DNA from: Microcella alkaliphila
Lineage (GTDB): Bacteria > Actinomycetota > Actinomycetes > Actinomycetales > Microbacteriaceae
Direction of reading: 5' to 3'
DNA length: 64,000 nt
Assembly (NCBI RefSeq): GCF_002355395.1
Contig: NZ_AP017315.1
Span: 992,001 to 1,056,000, forward strand
The position numbers were made by a program, and so were the translations under genes. Below, piece by piece: positions 38,034-47,156 of the stretch; position 1 is the stretch's first letter; each line of letters begins with the position of its first letter. The notes beneath the pieces are model-generated. The model was given only the letters and a program-made list of their open reading frames with translations, made no database searches and had not been told where the DNA came from.

Positions 38034-38603
38034 ATGCCCCGACGTTCTGTCACCGTCCGTGTTGCCGCGACACTCGCCGCACTCGCCCTCGGAGCGGGTC
38101 TCGCCGCCTGCGCCGACACGACGCGCATCCCGCCCGCCCCGACGGACACCGGTGCCGCGGAGCCCCTGTTCGCGTCGGACGAGGAGGCGCTCGCCGCGGC
38201 GGTCGCGGCGTACGAGGAGTACGCAGCCGTAGTCGACGCGCTTCTTGCTCGGGATGCGCCTACGACCCAGTTACGCGAAGTTGCCGAGATCAAAATTGCG
38301 GAGTCGACGGAGGCAGAGATCGAGGAGTTCCTTGGCGGCGGCTACACCGCTACCGCGCCGCGGGAAATTTCCGCCTCGCAGCTTCAAGGTCGCATCTCTG
38401 AAGAAGACGGGTCTGAACTAGTCGTTCTGTACGTGTGCGAGGACCTCACCAACGTAGACGTAGTTGACGAAGCGGGGGAGTCGGTAGTCGGTGAGCGGAC
38501 TAATCCTCGGACCGAGATCGAGGTAGTCATCCGGGTTAAGCCCGACTTCGAAGGTGTCGTCACCGAGCGTGAGGTTTGGAACGGATCCGGCATATGCGCA
38601 TGA
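38034..38603 (+). CDS. Putative lipoprotein paired with a PKD-like secreted protein
   Basis: Lipoprotein of 189 residues: signal peptide with lipobox LAAC (cysteine near residue 26), a Thr/Pro linker, then an alpha-helical EEALAAAVAAYEEYAAVVDALLARD segment and a strand-rich C-terminus (VVLYVCEDLTNVDVVDE, TEIEVVIRVKPDFEGVVTEREVW). Residues 80-189 use more A/T-rich codons than neighbouring genes. I do not know a function. The ATG at 38034 is chosen over the open frame to 38010. Its stop overlaps the start of the next gene (ATGA). Confidence 0.75.
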   Translation: MPRRSVTVRVAATLAALALGAGLAACADTTRIPPAPTDTGAAEPLFASDEEALAAAVAAYEEYAAVVDALLARDAPTTQLREVAEIKIAESTEAEIEEFLGGGYTATAPREISASQLQGRISEEDGSELVVLYVCEDLTNVDVVDEAGESVVGERTNPRTEIEVVIRVKPDFEGVVTEREVWNGSGICA

Positions 38604-39520
38604 AATGTGGTTCAGCAATCGTAGCTAGCGTTCTTCTAGCATTCACGACAATCGGCGGCTTGGCTCACGCGCAATCGGATTGCGGTCTAAATAGCCAATG
38701 GCTCGACCGCTGTTCCAATGTCGGAGCGACAGCGGGTGGTCAAGGCGTGGAATTGACTGGTCAGTCCAACTCCGGCAGCCAAACGGGACAAGGGTCGAGC
38801 AGCGGCGGCGGATCGAGCGCTGAATCTGCAGACTCGACCTTCCCCGGCTCGTCGCCAGCGGGGTTCGGTACTGCCCCAGCGAATCCAGTCTACCGACCGC
38901 TGAACCCCGCGCGCTTCGGCACGACCGACATTCGATGCGTCATCACGGTTGGCGGCCGCTGCGAAGTCCCATTTGCCGGTAACGCACAGACGGAAGACGA
39001 AGACGCTGTCATCGACGCGGACGGCGCGGCGACCGTCGTCACGATCAGCGACATCGCCAGCTTTGCTCCTCGCGCCGCGGTCCAGTTCATGCAGCCGGAT
39101 CGCTGGATGGTTGTCGGTCTACCCACCAACTTTTACGCGCAGATCGACCGCCACGTCGTGTCCGGAACCCTGCTCGGGCAGCCCGCCGACGTGCGCTTCA
39201 CCCCACGTGCCTACAACTGGAGCTACGGCGACGGCACGACCGCGCTCAGCGGAACACCCGGCAACACATGGCAGGCACTCGGGCTCGCCGAGTTCGACCC
39301 CACCGCGACGAGCCACGTCTACACCGTAGAAGGCACCTACGTGATCGACCTGACCGTGCTCTACACCGCCGAGTACCGTTGGGCCGGCGGCGCGTGGACG
39401 CCCATCGCCGGCCACGTCGAACTGCCCGCCAACCCCTTGGTTGCCGAGGCCACCTCTGACGCCGTCACCGTCCTCGTCGACCGTGACTGCACGCGGGCGC
39501 CCGTCGGCCCCGGCTGCTGA
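38600..39520 (+). CDS. Secreted protein with PKD-like domain
   Basis: Secreted protein of 306 residues with a Sec signal peptide (VLLAFTTIGGLAHAQS, cleavage likely after AHA), a Gly/Ser/Gln-rich linker (about 50-80) and a C-terminal domain with PKD-like features: YNWSYGDGTTAL, then SHVYTVEGTYVIDLTVLY. Five or more cysteines in the mature part could form disulfides. No cell-wall sorting signal is visible. The ATG overlaps the lipoprotein stop; an ATG at 38594 is an alternative. The first 200 bases are visibly richer in A/T than the rest. A surface or adhesion-related role together with the lipoprotein is a guess. Confidence 0.75.
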   Translation: MKCGSAIVASVLLAFTTIGGLAHAQSDCGLNSQWLDRCSNVGATAGGQGVELTGQSNSGSQTGQGSSSGGGSSAESADSTFPGSSPAGFGTAPANPVYRPLNPARFGTTDIRCVITVGGRCEVPFAGNAQTEDEDAVIDADGAATVVTISDIASFAPRAAVQFMQPDRWMVVGLPTNFYAQIDRHVVSGTLLGQPADVRFTPRAYNWSYGDGTTALSGTPGNTWQALGLAEFDPTATSHVYTVEGTYVIDLTVLYTAEYRWAGGAWTPIAGHVELPANPLVAEATSDAVTVLVDRDCTRAPVGPGC

Positions 39521-39645
39521 CCCCACCCGCACCACAGACCCTCACCGCCGAGGGCATAGCGAACCGTCGGATACCGCTCAGACGCGGCAAATAACATGCC
39601 AAGGTTGACGGACCACGCTGGACGCGGCGAAAGGACACACCACCC

Positions 39646-41046
39646 ATGAGCAGCACCCCCGAACAGCCCGGCGCACCCGACCCCACGCCCGCCCCCCACG
39701 TGTACGGGCCCCCCACCAGCCCGCAGTCAGAGACGACTGCCGGGGCACCGGGCGCTGCGACCGCCAGTGCCGAGCCCGCTCAGCCCGCCGAACCCCACGA
39801 GCCTGCGCACCCCGCGCACTCGGCAAACCCCCCGCAACGTCGCTCGCTGCTCCCCGTCGTCGCCGCGCTCGCCGTCGGCGCCCTCATCGGCGGTGCCGCC
39901 GGAGGCGGCGTTGTCGCCGCCCTCTACGGCGGCCAGTCCGGCATCATCACCAGCGGCGGCAACCCCACCACCGTCACCGTCAACAACCCCGACAACGCCA
40001 CCGAGGTGACGGGCGTCGTCGCGCGCGCCATGCCCTCCATCGTGACCCTCAGCGTCAGCGCCGACAACGGCGCCGCCGGCAGCGGCTCCGGCGTGATCCT
40101 CAGCGACGACGGCTACGTGCTCACCAACTCGCACGTCGCCACCCTCGATGGCGCGACCGCCAGCCCGACCATCCGGGTCACCACCCACGACGGCCGCATC
40201 TGGAACGCCACCCTCGTCGGCGCCGACCCGATCGCCGACCTCGCCGTCGTGCAACTCGAGGGTGCGACCGGTCTGCAGCCCATCGAATTCGGCGACTCCG
40301 ACGCGCTCAACGTCGGCGACCGTGCCATCGCCATCGGCGCACCGCTCGGGCTGAGAGGCACCGTCACCAACGGCATCGTGTCAGCCCTCAACCGCTCGAT
40401 CACCGTGCGCTCGTCTGCGGTGCCCGACGCCCCCTCCGACATGCAAGACGACGGCGGCGGCGACACCGACAGCGACGAGGCCCCGCCCTTCGACTTCTGG
40501 AACTTCGCACCCCCCGGCGACGCCGAACCCCAGCGCCGCCCCAGCGCGCCGATCGCCCTGAGCGTCATCCAGACCGATGCCGCCATCAACCCCGGCAACT
40601 CCGGCGGTGCCCTCCTCGACAGCGACGGGCGCCTCATCGGCATCAACGTCGCCATCGCCACCGCGGGAGGAACGTCCACAGCCGGCAGCATCGGCGTCGG
40701 CTTCTCAATCCCCGCCAACTTCGCCCAGCGCATCGCCACCGAGCTCATCGAAACCGGCCGCGCAAGCCACGGGCTGCTCGGCGCCACCGTCACCGACGCA
40801 TCCAACACGGCAACAAGCCCGGTGGTCGGAGCGCTCATCGACCAGGTGAGCCCCGGCGGCCCAGCCGAACTCGCGGGCCTCCGCGCCGGCGACATCGTCA
40901 CCGAATTCAACGGCGTGCCCATCACCAACCGCATCGACCTCACCGCGCAGGTGCGGGTGCTCGCAGGAGGCGACGACGCGACACTCGTCTACGTGCGCGG
41001 CGGTCAGGCGCGCGAAGTGCGTGTCACCCTCGACGAACTGCAGTAG
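39646..41046 (+). CDS. HtrA/DegP-type trypsin-like serine protease with PDZ domain
   Basis: Membrane-anchored S1C protease of 466 residues. A Pro/Ala/Glu-rich cytoplasmic tail (1-65) is followed by one transmembrane segment (69-94). The protease domain has the triad H163 (LTNSHVATLD), D198 (DPIADLAVV) and S319 (NPGNSGGALL), and the PDZ domain spans about 365-455 (LIDQVSPGGPAELAGLRAGDIVTEFNGVPI). An acidic insertion of about 40 residues (257-300) lies just before the serine strand and is longer than in typical HtrA proteins. The likely role is extracytoplasmic protein quality control. It stands alone with its own AAAGGA ribosome-binding site. Confidence 0.95.
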   Translation: MSSTPEQPGAPDPTPAPHVYGPPTSPQSETTAGAPGAATASAEPAQPAEPHEPAHPAHSANPPQRRSLLPVVAALAVGALIGGAAGGGVVAALYGGQSGIITSGGNPTTVTVNNPDNATEVTGVVARAMPSIVTLSVSADNGAAGSGSGVILSDDGYVLTNSHVATLDGATASPTIRVTTHDGRIWNATLVGADPIADLAVVQLEGATGLQPIEFGDSDALNVGDRAIAIGAPLGLRGTVTNGIVSALNRSITVRSSAVPDAPSDMQDDGGGDTDSDEAPPFDFWNFAPPGDAEPQRRPSAPIALSVIQTDAAINPGNSGGALLDSDGRLIGINVAIATAGGTSTAGSIGVGFSIPANFAQRIATELIETGRASHGLLGATVTDASNTATSPVVGALIDQVSPGGPAELAGLRAGDIVTEFNGVPITNRIDLTAQVRVLAGGDDATLVYVRGGQAREVRVTLDELQ

Positions 41047-41071
41047 CGTCCGCACCCGCTAGATTCGGGGA

Positions 41072-42124
41072 ATGGGCGGGCCCGACACACAGCGCAGCGG
41101 CGTGAGTTACGTGATGCCGGTGTACAACGAGATCGCCTACATCGACGACGCGATCGACAGTGTGCTCGCCCAGCAGTACGACGGGCCCACCGAGCTGGTG
41201 CTCGCGCTCGGTCCGTCCACCGACGGGACCAGTGAGCGTGTCCGCCAGCGCGCCGACGCCGACCCGCGCATCCGCATCGTCGACAACCCCGACATGGCGA
41301 TCCCGATCGGGCTCAACCGGGCGATTCGCGCATCCCGTTACCCGATCGTCGTGCGCGTCGACGCGCACACGGAGCTGAGCGAGGGGTACACCGCGACCGG
41401 CGTCGCCACACTCGAGCGCACCGGTGCCGTCAGCGTGGGCGGCGTCATGGTCGCGAACGGCCGCACCACGTTCCAGCGCGCCGTCGCCCGCGCCTACAAC
41501 AGCCCGCTCGGTCTCGGCGGCGCGAGCTACCACACGGGCGGCGAGGAGGGGCCGGCAGAGAGCGCCTACCTCGGCATCATGCGCCGCGACGAGCTACTCG
41601 ACATTGGACTGTATGACGAAGAGATCAACCGCGGCGAAGACTGGGAACTTAACAAGCGACTCCGCGACGCGGGCCACATCGTCTGGCTCGACCCCGCCCT
41701 CCGCGTCACCTACTGGCCGCGCGACACGTGGCGGAAGCTGGCGCGCCAGTTCCACGCGACGGGCCTCTGGCGCGGAGAACTCGTGCGGCGCGCCGGCGGT
41801 CGCAGCCCGCTGCGCTACTACGCGCCGCCCGCCCTCGTCGCCGCCAGCGCGCTCAGCCTGCTCGGGCTCATCGCTCTCGCTCTCGGCCTGCTCGCCCCCG
41901 ACACCGGGCCCGTCGCCCTCGCGGTGATCACCGCGCCGACGGCGCTCTACCTGCTGTTACTGCTCAGCCTCATCGTCGCGCCGCTCGGCGGATCCACCCT
42001 GCGTGACCGGCTCGCGTTCGTCGGCGTCATCGCCACGATGCACTTCGCGTGGGGTGCCGGCTTCATTGGCGGAGCGTTGTTCGGCGCGCGCGGCTCGGTT
42101 GACCGGTCGCGCACCGAATCCTGA
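41072..42124 (+). CDS. Family 2 glycosyltransferase with C-terminal membrane segments
   Basis: GT-A fold glycosyltransferase of 350 residues. The N-terminus VSYVMPVYNEIAYIDDAIDSVLAQQYDGPTELVLALGPSTDGT is the nucleotide-sugar site, VVRVDAHTELS the DxD-equivalent metal site, and RGEDWELNKRLRDAGH the catalytic ED and loop. Two to three hydrophobic segments at 255-340 anchor it to the membrane. It opens the wall-polymer cluster and converges on the large glycerophosphotransferase gene, so it probably adds a sugar to a wall glycopolymer or its linkage unit. The sugar cannot be told from sequence. Confidence 0.9.
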   Translation: MGGPDTQRSGVSYVMPVYNEIAYIDDAIDSVLAQQYDGPTELVLALGPSTDGTSERVRQRADADPRIRIVDNPDMAIPIGLNRAIRASRYPIVVRVDAHTELSEGYTATGVATLERTGAVSVGGVMVANGRTTFQRAVARAYNSPLGLGGASYHTGGEEGPAESAYLGIMRRDELLDIGLYDEEINRGEDWELNKRLRDAGHIVWLDPALRVTYWPRDTWRKLARQFHATGLWRGELVRRAGGRSPLRYYAPPALVAASALSLLGLIALALGLLAPDTGPVALAVITAPTALYLLLLLSLIVAPLGGSTLRDRLAFVGVIATMHFAWGAGFIGGALFGARGSVDRSRTES

Positions 42125-42145
42125 CCGGGGCGGTCCTCGACCGGC

Positions 42146-44938
42146 TCAGTCGAGCATCCCCTCGGCGAAGATGCGGTTGACGACGCGCGCGGATGCGTGG
42201 CCGTCATCGAGCGGGGCGAAGCGCGCGCGCCATTCGGCGCGGCGACGCCTCCACACGGTCGCATCGGGATGCTCGCCCCGCGACAACCCCGCCAGCACCG
42301 ACAGCAACGTGTCGCGGTCCGTCGCGGTCGGGCCGGGGAAGTCGGCCGTGACGTCGAAGTAGAAGCCGCGCAACTGTTCGCGGTACTTCTCAAGGTCGGG
42401 GGTAAAAAGCACGAGCGGCGCCTCCGTCGTGATCGCGTCGAACATGATCGACGAGTAGTCGGTGACAATGACGTCGGCGGCGACGAGGAGCTCGCTCATG
42501 TCGGGGTAGGTGGTGACGTCGATGAGGCCGGGCGCGCGCCGGTCGGCACCCCCGCGCAGGGTGCGGCTGTGCCCGCGCACCAGCACCACATGGTCGATGC
42601 CGATCGTGCCATCCAGTGCCGGGGCGATGCTCGGCAGGTCGAGGTAGTCGACGATGTCGTCGGCGTCATCGCGCCACGTCGGGGCGTACAGCACGGCGCG
42701 CTGACCCGGTCTGAGGCCGATCCGGCGCCGAATCGCCTCGCGGTCGTCTGAGACGAGCACGTCGTCGCGCGGATAGCCCTCCACCCATAAAGGCCCGGTG
42801 AAGGCGTAGGCGCGGCGAAAGATCTCGGCGGCGTAGTCGTTTTGGGCGAGCAGGACGTCCCACCGTCGTGACTCGCGTCGCACGGCCAGCCGGGTGCGCA
42901 GCCCAACGCCGTCCCTGTCGAGTGCCAAGCGCTTCAGCATCGTGCCGTGCCAGGTCTGCAGCACGCGTTGGTGGGGGCGGGGCTTCCAGCGTTTGCGCAT
43001 CCAGTCGTTGACGACGATGAGCCGCGCTGCCGCGCGCACGCGCCACCACTCGTCTGAACCCTCCACGACGGCGATCGCGCCGTCGGGAACGGCCACCGAG
43101 CGGTCCACCACGCTCCAGTAGCGGGGGACGTCGGGGCGGCGGGCCGCGAGCTCGCGGTCGATCGCGAGCGGATTGCAGGCGGCTGACTGCGAGTAGAAGC
43201 TCTCGAACATGACCGCGTTCTCGGGGGTCGGCCGGGCGCGGCGGTAGGCGCGCTCGCGCTGACGTTGCGCTCCGGGGGCGCGCTCGTCGTCGGTGAGTGG
43301 CGCGGCGACACGGACGACGAGGCCACCCGACTCGCTGGCAACGTCGCACCGCATCAGGCCCGTCGTGAGCGGCGACGGCGGGACGGTGGTCACCGCGACC
43401 CGCCCCGACTCGTGCACCGCGTTCGCGGCCCGCCACTGCAGCCGATAGGTGCCGCTGACCGGGGCTAGCCCGGTTCGGCCCCACCGCTCACGAACGAGCG
43501 GAATCGACACACTCAGACGCCCATCACGGGTCATCATGTTCGCCTCGAGACGCATGCGCGGCCCAACCGCTGCGAGCGACTCGAGTTCGACCTCGCTCGA
43601 CCCCTCGAGGCGTAGAGCGTCGCCGTCGAGCGTGATGCGGTCGATGGTCACGGCGGGCCGTGAGTCGGGCAGCGGCGGGGCCGGTACCGGTCGGCCCGCG
43701 ACCAGCGCGTCAATCGCCTCCAGCACGCGCACTGTCGCCCCACCTGCCGGGTGATCAACGTGCTCGTCGCGCAGCCAGCGCGTGTGCTCGGCGACGGTGT
43801 GCGCGAAAGGAGTGCGTGCATCCCGAAGCTGATCGAGCTGGTCGAGCGTCGCCCGCCAGCTAGTGACATGGCGGCCGCCGGTGAATTCCGCGTAGGGCAT
43901 GTACAGGCCACGGGTCGCGAGGTACGTCGCGACGTCGGGGGCGAAGAACACGCTCGGCACGCCCGCGATCGCGCCGTCGAACGCAATCGACGAGTAATCG
44001 GTGACGATCGCGTCGAGCGCGGGGATGATCGGGGTGACGTCCGCGATGACGTCGCGTCCGATCAGCCGAACCCTCGCACTCAGCGCGGGGCCGCCGGCGT
44101 ATGAGCCTGCTCCCAGCGGATGCGATCGCACGAGCAGTGTCGTGTCGGTCCTCTCGCACCACGCCGCGATCGCCGCCCACTCCTCGTCGCTCGGGATCGC
44201 TGGGTCGAGCGCGCCGTCGCGCCACGTCGGCGCGTAGAGCACGACCGAGCCGGCCGGCAACGCGCCGATGGCGGCCTCGATTCGGCCGCGCGCATCCCGT
44301 CGTCGAGATTCGGCATCGCCCGTTGTGAGCACGTCGTCGCGCGGCTCGCCGAGCGCGACGACCCGCTCGGCTGGAATACCAAAGGCACTGCGGATGCGCG
44401 TGGCCACCAGCTCGGACGCCACCGGAAACAGCGAGATCCCGCGCCCGGCGCGCCGGTAGAGCGCCGCCATGAGCCGCCGCGCCCCGGGCAGCGACCCGAC
44501 GAGGGGGAGGCTTAGTGCTGCTGAGGTATCGAGGTGCAGTCGTTTCAGCGGGATGCCGTGCCAGAGCTGCACCACGGTGGCGCCGCGCGTGCCGAAACGG
44601 TTGACGTCGCCGGCGCCGTGAGTGATGACGACGACGCGGGCGCGCAGGGTTGCCCAGAGACCGCGCGGTCCGCGCTTGAGTTCGCTGCGCATGCCGCGGG
44701 CGCGCGCCTCGTCGCGCTCCGTCGCGGACGAGGCGAGCCACAGGTGGTCAGCGCCGTCGGCACGGGTGACGGCCGCGTCGTAGAGAGCGAGAGCGCCCTC
44801 GCCGAGACCGATGCCGCTGCCGTACACCCACCGTCTCGATGAGCGGGGCACGACGGCGGCCGCGAGCCAGCCCGCCGCGTAGAGCGGAGCGCGGGCGAGC
44901 ACCCGGGCGTTGCCGGCGCTGAACGTGAAGCGGGCCAT
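42146..44938 (-). CDS. Double-domain CDP-glycerol glycerophosphotransferase family protein
   Basis: Wall teichoic acid-type polymerase of 930 residues with two tandem TagB/TagF-like catalytic halves. The first half has VVQLWHGIPLKRLHLD, VVLYAPTWRDGA and AIVTDYSSIAFDGAI; the second has VLQTWHGTMLKRLALD, AVLYAPTWRDDA and VIVTDYSSIMFDAIT. Each copy keeps the HG and SS-x-x-FD residues used for catalysis and CDP-alcohol binding. A strand-rich linker of about 150 residues with DGDALRLEGSSEVELESL separates them. It likely polymerises or primes a polyol-phosphate chain. The ATG at 44938 is preferred; the frame is open to 44980. It is divergent from the single-domain homologue. Confidence 0.9.
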   Translation of the reverse strand: MARFTFSAGNARVLARAPLYAAGWLAAAVVPRSSRRWVYGSGIGLGEGALALYDAAVTRADGADHLWLASSATERDEARARGMRSELKRGPRGLWATLRARVVVITHGAGDVNRFGTRGATVVQLWHGIPLKRLHLDTSAALSLPLVGSLPGARRLMAALYRRAGRGISLFPVASELVATRIRSAFGIPAERVVALGEPRDDVLTTGDAESRRRDARGRIEAAIGALPAGSVVLYAPTWRDGALDPAIPSDEEWAAIAAWCERTDTTLLVRSHPLGAGSYAGGPALSARVRLIGRDVIADVTPIIPALDAIVTDYSSIAFDGAIAGVPSVFFAPDVATYLATRGLYMPYAEFTGGRHVTSWRATLDQLDQLRDARTPFAHTVAEHTRWLRDEHVDHPAGGATVRVLEAIDALVAGRPVPAPPLPDSRPAVTIDRITLDGDALRLEGSSEVELESLAAVGPRMRLEANMMTRDGRLSVSIPLVRERWGRTGLAPVSGTYRLQWRAANAVHESGRVAVTTVPPSPLTTGLMRCDVASESGGLVVRVAAPLTDDERAPGAQRQRERAYRRARPTPENAVMFESFYSQSAACNPLAIDRELAARRPDVPRYWSVVDRSVAVPDGAIAVVEGSDEWWRVRAAARLIVVNDWMRKRWKPRPHQRVLQTWHGTMLKRLALDRDGVGLRTRLAVRRESRRWDVLLAQNDYAAEIFRRAYAFTGPLWVEGYPRDDVLVSDDREAIRRRIGLRPGQRAVLYAPTWRDDADDIVDYLDLPSIAPALDGTIGIDHVVLVRGHSRTLRGGADRRAPGLIDVTTYPDMSELLVAADVIVTDYSSIMFDAITTEAPLVLFTPDLEKYREQLRGFYFDVTADFPGPTATDRDTLLSVLAGLSRGEHPDATVWRRRRAEWRARFAPLDDGHASARVVNRIFAEGMLD

Positions 44939-45067
44939 CGGGCCGATTCTTCCACGCGGGTGGACGGCGCGACCGCTCATTCACCCGAGCGGGAGCCGTC
45001 GCTACGACTCGGTAACGGTGTCGGCGAATGGTCAGGAGAGCCTCACCGGGCTTGCGAGAATCGACGG

Positions 45068-46375
45068 GTGAACGTGGGGGAACAGCTGAAAACCGCGCGC
45101 CGGGTGATCTCCCGGTTGCTTCGGCAGCGCCGCAATCGCCTGCTGATGGACAAGCGCATGGCGGAGGTCGACCTGACCCTGCCGAACGACGTCGAGGTCG
45201 CCGTCTACTTCGCCGACGGTGTCGTCAACCTCTACCAGGTGCGCCAGTGGTTCGCGCCCCTCGCCGAGCTCGCGAAGACTCGTCGGGTCGCGATCATCAC
45301 GCGCAGCCCCGGCGCCACCCTCGCTCTGCTCGATGAAAGCCCGGTGCCCGTCGCGTACTGCCGCACCGTGCTCGACCTCGAGCAGTTCGTGGCGCAGAAT
45401 CCGACGCGCATCGTGATGTACGTCAACCAGAACGCCAAGAACTTCCAGATGTTCCGCTACGGACGCATGTGGCACGTGTTCATCAACCACGGCGAGTCCG
45501 ACAAGATGTACATGACCACCAACCAGTACAAGGCGTACGACTACGCGTTCATCGCCGGCCAGGCCGCGCACGACCGCCTGAGCAAGGTGCTCTGGGGGTA
45601 CGACCTCGAGACGCGGGCCCTGCGCATCGGCCGCCCCCAGGCTGATCACTTCGCGGGAGAGCTTCCCTACACGCCCGACGATCGAACCGTCGTGCTGTAC
45701 GCGCCCACGTGGGAGGGCGATCGCCCCGCAGCCTCGTACGGCTCGATCGCCAGCCACGGTGAGGCGATCGTGTCGGCGCTGCTCGCCACGGGTCGCCACC
45801 GCGTGATTTACCGGCCGCACCCGCGAAGCGGCGTGCTCGACCGTGACTACGGCCAGGCCCACCGCCGCATCGTGCAGGCGATCGAGCAGGCGAACGCGAG
45901 CGACCCGGCCGCGCAGCACATCTTCGACGACGGACCAAGCCTCGGCTGGCAGCTCGCTGCCGCTGACGTCGCGATCTGCGACATCTCGGCGATGATCTAC
46001 GACCGCCTGGCGACGGGAAAGCCCCTGCTCGTGACGAGGCCGCTATCGGCGGATGCTCTCGTCGACACGGGCGGGTACCTTTCGGCATGCGAGTGGCTGA
46101 CCGCCGACGCGGCATCGGAGGTCGTTCCGGCGCTTGACCGTGTGCTCACCGACGCCGACGCACACGCCGCACTGCAGCACTGGGCGTCGCACTACTTCGG
46201 CGACACGACGCCAGGGGCTGCGACCGCACGCTTCCACGCGGCGATCGATCAGCTGATCGACGAGTGGCACGCGGCTGAACGCGAGCACCGCAGCGACCCG
46301 GTCGTGCTGGGCACCGAGCACGACGCCGACGACCCGCTCGACGACGAAGCGCTCAGCGGCCGAGCCGTCGTCTAG
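45068..46375 (+). CDS. Single-domain CDP-glycerol glycerophosphotransferase-like protein
   Basis: Protein of 435 residues related to TagB/TagF enzymes. It shows MWHVFINHGESDKMYMTTNQYKAYDYAFIAGQAA in place of the WHG motif, VVLYAPTWEGDRPA, IYRPHPRSG and AICDISAMIYDRLATGKPLLVTRP as the CDP-binding end. The VTDYSS motif of its neighbour is changed to ICDISAM, so it forms a different branch. The GTG at 45068 is chosen since it lies just after the divergent promoter region. It may start the polymer that the double-domain enzyme extends. Confidence 0.82.
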   Translation: MNVGEQLKTARRVISRLLRQRRNRLLMDKRMAEVDLTLPNDVEVAVYFADGVVNLYQVRQWFAPLAELAKTRRVAIITRSPGATLALLDESPVPVAYCRTVLDLEQFVAQNPTRIVMYVNQNAKNFQMFRYGRMWHVFINHGESDKMYMTTNQYKAYDYAFIAGQAAHDRLSKVLWGYDLETRALRIGRPQADHFAGELPYTPDDRTVVLYAPTWEGDRPAASYGSIASHGEAIVSALLATGRHRVIYRPHPRSGVLDRDYGQAHRRIVQAIEQANASDPAAQHIFDDGPSLGWQLAAADVAICDISAMIYDRLATGKPLLVTRPLSADALVDTGGYLSACEWLTADAASEVVPALDRVLTDADAHAALQHWASHYFGDTTPGAATARFHAAIDQLIDEWHAAEREHRSDPVVLGTEHDADDPLDDEALSGRAVV

Positions 46376-47156
46376 CCCCGTCGATCGCGGGCCGAAGCGA
46401 CAGGCGACGCTTCTCGCCCTCGGCACGCGGCGGCTTCGGGGCCTTGGGCGCCTTGACGACCGGTTCCAGCCCCGCGGGAAAGAGTGCCGGTGCGGGGCCA
46501 AAGGCCTCGCGGGCCGCATCGACGGCGCGACCGCCGAGCGTGCGGTTGGCGCTGCCCCCGATGATCGCGCCGATGCCGAAGGGAATGAGGCGCCCCGCCA
46601 TACTGCCGCCCTGAGCGACGGCGAAGCGCCGAACGAACTGCTCCCGGAGCTTCGCGTTGAGGGCCGTCGTGAGTGCTTTCGGCATCGCGGAGGCCACCGT
46701 TTCGCCCCAGTACTGGCGTCGGTCGGGGCCGGTGCCCGACGCCTGCAGCAGGAACTGCTGCACCAGGTCTTTGCCGGGTCCGCCGAGCAACAGGGCCATG
46801 ACGAGGGTGTGGGCGCGCTCTTCGTCGTCGACGACGATGCCGTGCACCTCGGCGACCGACTGCGCGTACAGCGCCGTCATCTCGAAGAACGTGACCGTTT
46901 CGACGCCGATCACCGTCAGGCCGACGGCGGTTCCGACACCGGGAATCATCGTCGCCGCGCCACTGCCGGCTCCGGTCGCGGTGACGCCGGCGAGGTAGCG
47001 GCGCTCGAGGATGCGCACCACCTGCTCGGGCGTCGCCTGTGGGTAGCGCTGGCGGATCGATCGGATGTGCGCGATGACCGCCGGCCGCTGGGCCGACATG
47101 GCGGCACGAAGCCCCCTGATTAACAGAGGGTCGGACTGTCGCTCAATCTCGGTCAC
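46353..47156 (-). CDS. Conserved hypothetical protein, EcsC-like features
   Basis: Protein of 267 residues with a glycine-rich hydrophobic segment (AGVTATGAGSGAATMIPGVGTAVGLTVIGVETVTFF, about 55-90), a second one near 190-205 (GRLIPFGIGAIIGGSANRTLGG) and a basic Pro/Lys-rich C-terminal tail. The spacing and the AYAQSVAEVHGI-like segment recall the EcsC family, but the match is loose. It overlaps the ABC ATPase gene by four bases (ATGA), so it belongs to the exporter operon; its 3' end overlaps the convergent transferase gene by 23 bp. The function is unknown. Confidence 0.7.
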   Translation of the reverse strand: MTEIERQSDPLLIRGLRAAMSAQRPAVIAHIRSIRQRYPQATPEQVVRILERRYLAGVTATGAGSGAATMIPGVGTAVGLTVIGVETVTFFEMTALYAQSVAEVHGIVVDDEERAHTLVMALLLGGPGKDLVQQFLLQASGTGPDRRQYWGETVASAMPKALTTALNAKLREQFVRRFAVAQGGSMAGRLIPFGIGAIIGGSANRTLGGRAVDAAREAFGPAPALFPAGLEPVVKAPKAPKPPRAEGEKRRLSLRPAIDGARRRLGR

